This document shows positions 7,586 to 15,607 of a stretch of DNA of 64,000 nucleotides, in pieces; within the stretch, counting starts at the first letter, position 1, and each line of letters starts with the position of its first letter. Below the pieces are notes generated by a model. The model was not told the origin of the DNA, did not search any database, and saw nothing but the letters and a program-made list of their open reading frames with translations. Source of the DNA: Eukaryota sp. TZLM1-RC. Lineage: Eukaryota; Metamonada: BaSk clade. The position numbers and the translations under genes are program-made. The DNA lies in the NCBI GenBank assembly GCA_040285825.1, contig JAUPSS010000006.1:620001-684000 (forward strand). The letters are read 5' to 3'.

Positions 7586-10543
7586 ACCCACCATCCTTCC
7601 GCCCTCCGTCCTGAGCATTCCGTAACTTCTTACCTCAACTCCAGCAAACACTTTATCCAATACAATTTGAATCCTGAGCCTAACGAACTACTCTCTCCCT
7701 CTTCCGCCCGCTTCTTCGTCCTCTCAACTGATTTACCACTCCTGTTTAACAACACAATCGCTCCAAGAGACTTTGGCAAAGCTGCTTTTAATCCTCGACC
7801 TGTGTCCGTTCCTATTGACCCCGATGCTGAACCCCTTTGTCTTTATGCCAGAAACTTCAAGGTTAATGATTTGATTCAACAAGCCAACTGGAACTCTCGC
7901 ATCTATTTCCAGCATCCCAAGATGCCCCAGTTAGACTACCTCCCCAAGGTTATGCCGCTGAACGCTCACCTCATTATTCTCAACTACATTCATCCCGATG
8001 TCACTCTAGGTTCTCTAATTGACTATGCGCATATCTTCCACTTGATCCCTGTCCCCACTCACATGGCCCCTTTTAGCTGGGAAAGAAATCGCCACCTCAC
8101 CCACCGATACCACCTTCTAATCAATCGATCATATCTGAATAAGGACCCACCACCGTTATATTTCCCCAACCTGTGGAAACGTGCCAACCAAAGTAGCCGC
8201 TGCTTTCATGATTCAACCCCCCTTCCTTGTAACCCCAGAGAATGTCCAAACTCCCCTAAATGTGATCATTTCCCCTGGATTCCTGATACTCATACCGGTA
8301 CCCCTTTTGGTGAACAGCTATATGATTTTTGCTTACTCCCTACCGCTCTGACATACTCTGACCTGAGACCTACCCCTAGACGCCTTGCTTTAACCGATCA
8401 CCAACCTCTCCCTGACCCCTTTTACGTCGACTACACCACACCCTCATCTCGAGATATCACTTCCTTCATTCCCCTTTGCCTAATCAAGCCTGAGATCCAC
8501 TCCGTCTACCATTACGACGATGACGAGGTCACTCCCTGTCCCATAGCCATTCCATGCCTGGAGATGGTTTATAGCCATCGAATAGACCCTCATGATAGAA
8601 GAATTCACTACCTCTATTTGCCACTGGATTATCACTCTGTCCTTGGAACTGAAAACGAACCTCAGTTCATGCTAGAAACATCTCGAGTTTGTGCTCACTT
8701 CGAGGACATCCGTTCTCTTCTGTTTGACGGCCCAACTCAATATTACTCCCGCCTTGACTTCGTTTTACGAGATAAAGTTCTCGAAATCATTAGTTATAGA
8801 GATGGTCGTCAGGCCTTCATAGACATCAACCGCTCCTCAGACGACCTCCCCACTTACTACCTTCCTAGTTTCCAGTTCCACTTGCCTACCCGCAGAGAGA
8901 TCTTTGAACTCCACCCAGAAGTATTTGATCATCCTCGTTTCCTCCGTTCCCAATTCATGTCTGAAGATGATGAACATGATCAAAGATTCGGTTCTGATTC
9001 AGCAATGATTGACATCTCTTCTGACAGCGACGAACATACCGTATCAGCCATTACTGCTGCCATTCCCGATGATTCCTCTGCTAGCTCAGACCACCTTCCG
9101 CCCGCTCCAAGAAGTTCCCCTGCCCAAGCCGTGCTGAATAAATTATTCAAGGCCCAGCAGAAACTCTCTGACAACGACCCCCTCTTTGCCTCTTGCAAGA
9201 TCGACCCCCAGTCTGACCTGAAGCTAACTTCTGATCATAAGATTCTAGTACCACCGGTCCTGCGTCCCGAGATCCTCTTGCTCATTCACGGAGCAACTGA
9301 AGCTGGCCACGCTCCTCTTGATGACTGCTGGAAAAGGCTAAAATCTTCTGACTATTATTGGCCGTCCATGAAATCTGATCTAACTACCCAGATCAAGAAC
9401 TGCATTCCCTGTCAGAAAACCGCTCCCGTGATTTCCCCATCCATTCCATCCACTGGATCCCTCAACTCCACCAACCGACCCTTCGAGTACTTGCATTGGG
9501 ATAGCATAGGTCCTCTTGCCCCCGACGTAGCTGGTTTCAAGTACATCATCCATTTCGTGGATGCTTTCTCTAAGTTCAGTATTCTAGTTCCCTCCCGCGA
9601 TGTTAAGGCCCAAACCGTAATTGATGCCCTTTTTACCCATGTGTTTTCCATATTCGGCGCGCCTAAGTCAATTCATTCAGACAATGGCCCTGAATTCTCT
9701 AACCAGATCTTTACCTTAATGTGTTCCTACCTGAATCTCGAGCACACCCTCTCTATCCCTCATTTTCATCAATCTAATGGATTGGTCGAACGGCAACACC
9801 GAACCTTTCTTCAGGCTCTCCGGAAGTTATTGCTCGACTTCTCTGATTACGACAATTGGTCTCACTACGTCCCAATCTGCCAGATGCTAATCAACTCCCA
9901 ACATCGCTCCTCTCTGAACCACTCCCCCTATCAGCTAATATTTGGTACCGAGACCTCTCCACGTTTGCTCCCTCATACCATCCTAGATCGTCTGTCTTCC
10001 GTACTTCATGAACCAGATATTCCAGAATATATTCTTCATACTGCCTCTCTGACTGACCAGCTAACTCGTTCTTGGGCCTCCGTAATCTCCACTTCCAAGA
10101 ACACGTCTACGCCAGCTCCTCCCAGATACTCTCCCCATGTTAACGATCGAGTTTTTATTCTGCGCGAGAAGCCAGACAAACTCCATGGCCACTACGTGGG
10201 TCCTTACATCATTGAAGAAATTTTATCCTCCAGTTCTGTCCTTGTGTTTAATCCCGTGACCCGCTCGAAACTCAAGACCTCCACTCATTTGATCAAGCCC
10301 TGTTATTCCTCGTTACCCCAATCCGTTCTAGATGCGTATGCAGCTGCCGACTCCGGCGAAACCTTTTTAGACGCTATTTTAGACATTTCCCAGGAAATCG
10401 CCACTATCCTGTGGTCTGACGGAACCACTACCAAACAACCGGTTTCCTCAATAAAGAATACTTCCGCCTATTCCCGTTATGTGAAACTATCCGATCCTCC
10501 GGCCAAGAAACAACGAAAAAGAAGGAAGAAGAAGCAGTCTTAG
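7586..10543 (+). CDS. Element A linker plus integrase
   Basis: This is open from directly after the TGA at 7583 and in the same frame; the first ATG is only at 7922, so it is the continuation of Pol. About 500 residues (to about 9200) match nothing I know, an unusually long insert between RNase H and integrase. Integrase then shows the HHCC zinc domain (LLIHGATEAGH ... CIPC, 9283-9412), and the catalytic triad in LHWDSIG (about 9493), HSDNGPEF (about 9677) and GLVERQH (about 9780). A GPY/F-type module (GHYVGPYIIEEI) lies near 10190. No chromodomain is recognisable. The tail KKQRKRRKKKQS is very basic and its TAG stop is inside the 3' LTR. Confidence 0.88.
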   Translation, partial: THHPSALRPEHSVTSYLNSSKHFIQYNLNPEPNELLSPSSARFFVLSTDLPLLFNNTIAPRDFGKAAFNPRPVSVPIDPDAEPLCLYARNFKVNDLIQQANWNSRIYFQHPKMPQLDYLPKVMPLNAHLIILNYIHPDVTLGSLIDYAHIFHLIPVPTHMAPFSWERNRHLTHRYHLLINRSYLNKDPPPLYFPNLWKRANQSSRCFHDSTPLPCNPRECPNSPKCDHFPWIPDTHTGTPFGEQLYDFCLLPTALTYSDLRPTPRRLALTDHQPLPDPFYVDYTTPSSRDITSFIPLCLIKPEIHSVYHYDDDEVTPCPIAIPCLEMVYSHRIDPHDRRIHYLYLPLDYHSVLGTENEPQFMLETSRVCAHFEDIRSLLFDGPTQYYSRLDFVLRDKVLEIISYRDGRQAFIDINRSSDDLPTYYLPSFQFHLPTRREIFELHPEVFDHPRFLRSQFMSEDDEHDQRFGSDSAMIDISSDSDEHTVSAITAAIPDDSSASSDHLPPAPRSSPAQAVLNKLFKAQQKLSDNDPLFASCKIDPQSDLKLTSDHKILVPPVLRPEILLLIHGATEAGHAPLDDCWKRLKSSDYYWPSMKSDLTTQIKNCIPCQKTAPVISPSIPSTGSLNSTNRPFEYLHWDSIGPLAPDVAGFKYIIHFVDAFSKFSILVPSRDVKAQTVIDALFTHVFSIFGAPKSIHSDNGPEFSNQIFTLMCSYLNLEHTLSIPHFHQSNGLVERQHRTFLQALRKLLLDFSDYDNWSHYVPICQMLINSQHRSSLNHSPYQLIFGTETSPRLLPHTILDRLSSVLHEPDIPEYILHTASLTDQLTRSWASVISTSKNTSTPAPPRYSPHVNDRVFILREKPDKLHGHYVGPYIIEEILSSSSVLVFNPVTRSKLKTSTHLIKPCYSSLPQSVLDAYAAADSGETFLDAILDISQEIATILWSDGTTTKQPVSSIKNTSAYSRYVKLSDPPAKKQRKRRKKKQS
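10515..10537 (+). other. Polypurine tract of element A
   Basis: An almost pure purine stretch (GAAAAAGAAGGAAGAAGAAG) directly before the 3' LTR, as expected for the plus-strand primer. It also encodes the basic tail of the integrase. Confidence 0.75.
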
Positions 10544-10707
10544 CCAGGCTAAACTCCTCTTGCCGATTTCGGAAAGTATGACGTGATGTATCACGTGAAC
10601 ATTAGTTTAAATTTGTTATTGTTTAGTTTATTTTGATTTTCTACCTCTGTTCTATAAACATCTGTTTTTATTCGTTTATGGAAAACCAACGTGCACTAAA
10701 GCCAACA
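10538..10707 (+). repeat. 3' LTR of element A
   Basis: A 170-bp copy of 3381-3550 with two substitutions (C at 10539, G at 10597). It provides the stop codon of Pol and is followed by the CAAA target duplication. Confidence 0.92.
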
Positions 10708-10711
10708 CAAA

Positions 10712-12016
10712 GACATAATTCACTTTATTGTATCTTAAAGGGTTTTATCTTGAAAGTGGAACGTTTGGTTCTTGGAAATTTCAACAAAGAAGACTTCATA
10801 TTGACATGCCCTTCGTAGGATTAGACATTTGGACCTATTATTTATTACATATATGTCTATTATGGAGTGGACAACGACTACCCTGGGCTTACAGTTAGCT
10901 CTCAAAAATGTTTCAACAATTTCCCTACATAAGATCCTTGAAGTAGGATCTGTAACAACTGAACATGTAAGTTCTACTCGCTGACATACACTGGTACGCC
11001 TTATGATTGTGCTTACCTCCTACATTCACTTACCTTCAACCTTGTACTGTCTGTGTCGCACGGATGGTTGTCTGCCTGAAGTTCAGTTAAGTCCATATAA
11101 AAGGTTTTTCTAAAGAGGGATTTGGTGCTTTCTATCTAAATTTATGTGAACGAGATGGCAGTTCGCGGTTGCACGCAATCGAACCTAAGAAGTGCAAGGT
11201 TGAAAACTATAAAATCGGCAGACACTGCTTTAAATAGTTCTCGTTAGTTGTAGCTGCAATTTTAGTTGAAATAGTCGGTAATGCACACATGTTGAACTTG
11301 CAATTTTTCATCAGTAGTTGTTTTGTTATTAAAAGTCTCATTTTTGTGTGAAGACAGTTGCTCCTATTTTATCCAAATCAATGTGTTACTTTAGAAATTG
11401 ATTGTTTTACAGTAGTTGAATTCGATACGTTACTACAATTTAATAAAACCAAGGTTCGGAATTTTTCCCACATGGTGGTAAAATTGAACCACGTGGTGGT
11501 GTCCGATCACTCAATAAAACTGATTCATAAACGAGTATCACATCATCAAGCGAAAAACAAAGAAACCCACTAAATCAATTTATGGCCAAAACTTTTTTTC
11601 AACAGCATCAGCATTTGAATTCAGACGTGACAACAGACGTCACAACTTTCAAGATTCAAATTGTGAACTGACTTTTAAACAGAATGGAAAACATAATCCA
11701 CACTATGTGTCACACAGTAGCTACTGGCTGAAATGATGATTGCCCAATTAATTATGACCAATTAATTAATTGTGACCACTGATGAACCATAATTTTGCTA
11801 TCATCACCAAAATTTGTCAATAAAAATTTACAATAAATGATTGTTTTTTCTTGAGTATTTATATATACTGAACTAGCACACTTATCAAAAAACACTCATT
11901 TTTTAACTGTTTTCAAAATTTTTTTGGAAACTTAGTAATTGGAATATACGGAATGTTTGAAATATTTATGCACAAGATCAATAAAAACATTGCTAAAAAC
12001 AGAAGTCTTTTATCAC
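10712..12016. other. Intergenic, no gene recognised
   Basis: The part after the LTR element continues the sequence interrupted at 3380. A 71-codon open frame at 11358-11573 resembles nothing and has no supporting feature. AATAAA-type sequences are frequent, as expected from base composition. Confidence 0.5.
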
Positions 12017-13936
12017 TCACAAATTCTCCAGAATTTCAAGAATCTGATCAATATTTGGTCTCTCAGAAATTTCATTACTCATACATCGATTGATTAAATT
12101 CACAAGTACTGGTGGAACATTTTCTGAAAATTTCAAACTTTTTCCTTGGTATTTTGCTCCTAAAAGAGTGAATTGATTAAACCCCTTGAATGCAACTTCA
12201 TTTGTTAGTAATTCATATAATAAAACCCCAATAGAATAAATGTCACTTGCTTTTACAGGTTCTTCATTTAAAACCTCCAAAGCTGCATATTTGGCAGTAT
12301 AAGCGTTAGCACTTGGTAGAGTGGAATTTGAAGCGATAACCCTGGATGTACCGAAATCAGCAAGTCTAATTTGGCCATTTACTATTAAGACATTATCAGG
12401 TTTAATATCACCATGAATGATGCACCTTGACTGAAGAAATTTCAATGTGCAGCAAATGTTTTTGGCAATGGTTAAGCTATTTTGACTCAATGAAGAGGGA
12501 ATTTGAAGTTTACCATCAGCTTTTTCCATGACAATTCCAATTTGATTATTTATGTAAGTGATTCCAAATACTCTTAATACACAGGGATAATTAAGTTTAG
12601 TTAGAAATCCAATTTCTTTTTTCAATTTTGCTTTTCCTTCATTGACAATGTCTACTATTTTGACAGCAACTTCAAGGGAAAACCACCTTGCCGCATATAC
12701 TGTAGCAAAACCTCCTTGACCAAGTTTTTGGTTGTAGTTGATGGCAAGGTTTGAAGATTCTATGACAGGACATTGTGGTAATGTGTTCTCTGGGTTATTG
12801 GCAGTTGAAGTGTTGGTTAATTCAGCACTGGAAATTCTTAATTGGTCATTTTCTTGAGTCTTTTCTTCCAATTGTTGCTTCAAGTTTAATATTTGGTTTT
12901 GAGAATTGATTAACTCCTGTAGACAAGAATCAAAACTTGCTTTCAAATGTTGCAATTCATCTTTCAATAACTTGTTTTCCGTACAAAGTATTTCAAATTC
13001 AGCAGTTTTAGCTTTTTCCTCTTCTAATTGTTGTTTTGTGGATCTTAATGCTCTTTCTAGACGGGAGACTTTGCTCTGAAAATCCTCTTCTCGGCCATCA
13101 TTGTTTGTTTGGGTTTCGGGTGAATAGGAAACAGCGTTGACCCTGTTTCGTCCTCGACTTGGCGGAATTGAACAATGCGCAGAACTGCGGGACAATGGCC
13201 CAAGTTTTTCGTGATGACGAAGGTTGTAATGGTGGGATTGAGTGGAAAGTGAGGGGAATTGCTCACTTACTAATGACTTTGAGGTACCATAAAGACTTTT
13301 CTGGTCAATTGCTTGGGGTTTTATAATGGTAACATTGAGTTGGGAGCCGTCTTGAATACCTAAATCAGTAAGGGAATGTTCATCTTCTTCTGATGAGAGT
13401 GCCTTGAATTCAGGATGGGATAGTGAAAGTCTGACCTTGTCTTTATCAACTGTGTTTTTGGAGGCAATCTGTTCACGTAAAGAACCAAGTGAGGAGGTTG
13501 AGGAGGCTGCTAAGGTTTCATCTTGCAGATAACCTACTTGTCTAAGGCGTAGTCTCAATGGATAAAGATCCACCATCACCTCCAAAGAATCGGGGGCTTT
13601 GGGCACTACTTCCCGACGGATCGGACCATCGGAACCAAAATAGACAGAGATGAGGTCCCATTGGGTTTCATTGACACATAAAACATCATGATCAAGAGTG
13701 AGTCCAGGTTTGAGAGTTTTGCTCGTTATCTTTGGATGTTGAGGAAGCTTGATTGTGCCAAGGGTTGTTAAGTCTGATGTAGGTATCTTGAGTTCATCAT
13801 CGGGTTTTTGGTCAGGATAGAGGTACTTTGAGTGGATGCTGAAGACCCAATACCAGTGCATTGGCACAATATACCAGACCTCCCCAATCTGAGGTTCAGA
13901 GTCCAAAGAAGTAAACTTTGTATATATAGATGTCAT
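12017..13936 (-). CDS. DUSP-ubiquitin-like-coiled-coil-protein kinase fusion
   Basis: A 639-residue intronless gene, ATG to TGA. Residues about 14-115 look like a DUSP domain as in USP4/11/15 deubiquitinases (MHWYWVFSIH, and QWDLISVYFGSDGPIRREV). Residues about 118-206 look like a ubiquitin-like fold ending DLGIQDGSQLNVTI. A coiled coil follows (about 285-368). The kinase domain fills 398-637: glycine loop GQGGFATV (406-413), Lys426, Glu441, catalytic loop HGDIKPDN (508-515), DFG (527-529), ALE in place of APE (552-554) and SDIYSIG. All catalytic residues are kept; the Arg of HRD is Gly, so it is a non-RD kinase. DUSP-UBL normally sits on a deubiquitinase; here a kinase takes that place. It is probably cytosolic; the substrate is unknown. 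Confidence 0.88.
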   Translation of the reverse strand: MTSIYTKFTSLDSEPQIGEVWYIVPMHWYWVFSIHSKYLYPDQKPDDELKIPTSDLTTLGTIKLPQHPKITSKTLKPGLTLDHDVLCVNETQWDLISVYFGSDGPIRREVVPKAPDSLEVMVDLYPLRLRLRQVGYLQDETLAASSTSSLGSLREQIASKNTVDKDKVRLSLSHPEFKALSSEEDEHSLTDLGIQDGSQLNVTIIKPQAIDQKSLYGTSKSLVSEQFPSLSTQSHHYNLRHHEKLGPLSRSSAHCSIPPSRGRNRVNAVSYSPETQTNNDGREEDFQSKVSRLERALRSTKQQLEEEKAKTAEFEILCTENKLLKDELQHLKASFDSCLQELINSQNQILNLKQQLEEKTQENDQLRISSAELTNTSTANNPENTLPQCPVIESSNLAINYNQKLGQGGFATVYAARWFSLEVAVKIVDIVNEGKAKLKKEIGFLTKLNYPCVLRVFGITYINNQIGIVMEKADGKLQIPSSLSQNSLTIAKNICCTLKFLQSRCIIHGDIKPDNVLIVNGQIRLADFGTSRVIASNSTLPSANAYTAKYAALEVLNEEPVKASDIYSIGVLLYELLTNEVAFKGFNQFTLLGAKYQGKSLKFSENVPPVLVNLINRCMSNEISERPNIDQILEILENL

Positions 13937-14054
13937 GCAAGATGTAATCTATTTGGAGATATGTTGTTCAGTGAGACAGAATTTTTGAAGTTAAAATGAA
14001 GATAAATCCAAAAGTCTAGGTGCAATCTACCAAATTAACATTTTTGTCTGAAAA

Positions 14055-14700
14055 AGCTTCAGCACCGTCTGGTTAAATTACATGAAAGCTTGGATTATGA
14101 AGTTAGACTTGGCTTGGCCAAAACTAAAAATCCCGCTTTCGGTAATTTTTTGAAAGGACATTCATGATACTCTGCTGCTGCTTTAGTAACTCAAATTCCC
14201 TATGTTTATGGACTTTTGATAACAAACAATGAATGGTTTTTAAACATGCGTTTTCGTTGTTTTCTGTGGCCAAACAATTTGCCCAATCATTTGACATGTA
14301 AATGTGGTAAGCCTCCTTTGTTTACTTATCTTTTGAACTGTAAACATTTCATTACATTTAGAAGCAAAGTGCATAATAACGTCAGGGACCAAATTTACGC
14401 AATGTGCAAATCACATCGAGTAGATTCCTTTTTAGAGCCGTTGTTATCAAAATTAATTCTTGATGACCCCAATATTGATAGTACGCGTAACAACAGAGCT
14501 TCTTTGGGTCTGACAAGAGGTGATTTAGTTGTTCCCAGTTTAAATGGTAGTTTTACTATTTTAGACGCCATGTCCATTGACCCTTGTAATACTTCCAACG
14601 AACATTTCATTAAATCGGATGTCAATAATCCTTTTCTTGTTATTCATATTCAAGTATCACTCCTGAGGAATCCATTGCTATCTGCAAAAACATTAATTTA
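14055..14700 (+). pseudogene. Non-LTR retroelement fragment: zinc motif and start of endonuclease-like domain
   Basis: This is homologous over its length to 22326-22800 (shared LDYEVRLGLAKTKNPAF-type start, then MRFR...W-P-(N/D)-N, LNCKHFITF-(R/K)-SKVHN). The zinc motif is C-x-C followed by H or Y and C (CKCGKPPLFTYLLNC), with the usual first His replaced by Tyr. Then come EPLL and RGDLVVPS. The region after about 14630 decays. The first 150 bases contain stops, so this copy is dead. Confidence 0.65.
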
Positions 14701-15607
14701 ATCTGAGAAAAGCCCTTTTCCTGAACACTCAAAATTTCTTAGCCCAAAAAATTGGACTTTTCGGTATAATCACACATTTTAACAAAAAAACTGAATCACG
14801 AATCTCAGTTTCTGTACAGATTCCCTTCAATCTGATCCTTTGAGTTCTTCCCATTCAAAAACATCTGGAGTCCAGATGTATCATTGAGTTCACTCTTCTT
14901 GTAACCATCTATTCCTCCTTCCCCCTTCCTTCTATTCAGACATTTTTTCTTTGTACTTATCTTTGCACTATCCACATATGGTAGTCTTTGTCCTAGTGCC
15001 ATGATGAACACTGAAGAGGATCTCCCCATGTCTTCTACGCACAACCTGTAAGTGTTGTTATACCACATAGAGAGATTATCTTCCTTCTTCTCTTCTCTGT
15101 TATATTCACATTTGTGGACCTTTCAATCTTACTAAATGAAGGTGCTTCAAGTGGGCTAAGGAATTTGGTTAGTAACTTCTATATCAGCCTCCTTTCCAAT
15201 ACCATCATGTCTTATACCGATCCAAACCCAATCCATTGTACTTTTTCATCCTCGCTGCTCCCCAATTAGAATTTGGTTAAATTCGTGTTAGGTTTCTGCT
15301 TCATTGTTTTTGTGTGTGTAAGTTTTGTTATATGCGAAATAAAATACTTGATTGCTTGTTTTAATTTGGACGGGCTCACAAGAATATTTATTGTTTTAAA
15401 TTAAGTCTATTCGGGCCAAAGACTAGATTTGGTACTTATGTCTAGTATTGCAACAGAGTCCAGGGTGCGAGGTGAACGTGCATAACCCGTACAGTTCCGT
15501 AGTCCGTTGTAAGACTAGACACAATTAAATATTGAATTTTATAACAAAACTAATACTACAAAGACACAAATATTCTAATAAATTGTTAAACGATCAATAA
15601 TCCATAA
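14701..15607. other. Intergenic, no gene recognised
   Basis: About 900 bases downstream of the retroelement remnant and beyond the 3' end of the minus-strand gene ending at 15608. The small open frame at 14805-15068 has no recognisable features. Confidence 0.45.

Larger units (their letters stand above)
3381..10707 (+). mobile_element. Ty3/gypsy-like LTR retrotransposon (element A), nearly complete
   Basis: A 7327-bp element bounded by 170-bp direct repeats that begin TGTTAGCC (left) and end GCCAACA, flanked by CAAA on both sides (3377-3380 and 10708-10711). The two LTRs differ at two positions (3382/10539 and 3440/10597), so the insertion is recent. Domain order is small ORF1, Gag with a CCHC knuckle, protease, reverse transcriptase, RNase H, a long linker, then integrase; this order is that of Ty3/gypsy (Metaviridae). 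Pol is interrupted by a -1 frame change at a C8 run near 7052 and by one TGA at 7583. Apart from these two lesions the 7 kb is open, so the copy is either barely dead or uses recoding. Confidence 0.93.

Noticed and set aside
10633-10818. Open frame starting in the 3' LTR
   Set aside because: It is the ORF1 start copied in the LTR, reading into unrelated flank.
11170-11195. GGTTCGATTGC on the minus strand, like a tRNA T-loop
   Set aside because: The expected T-stem does not pair and there is no cloverleaf.
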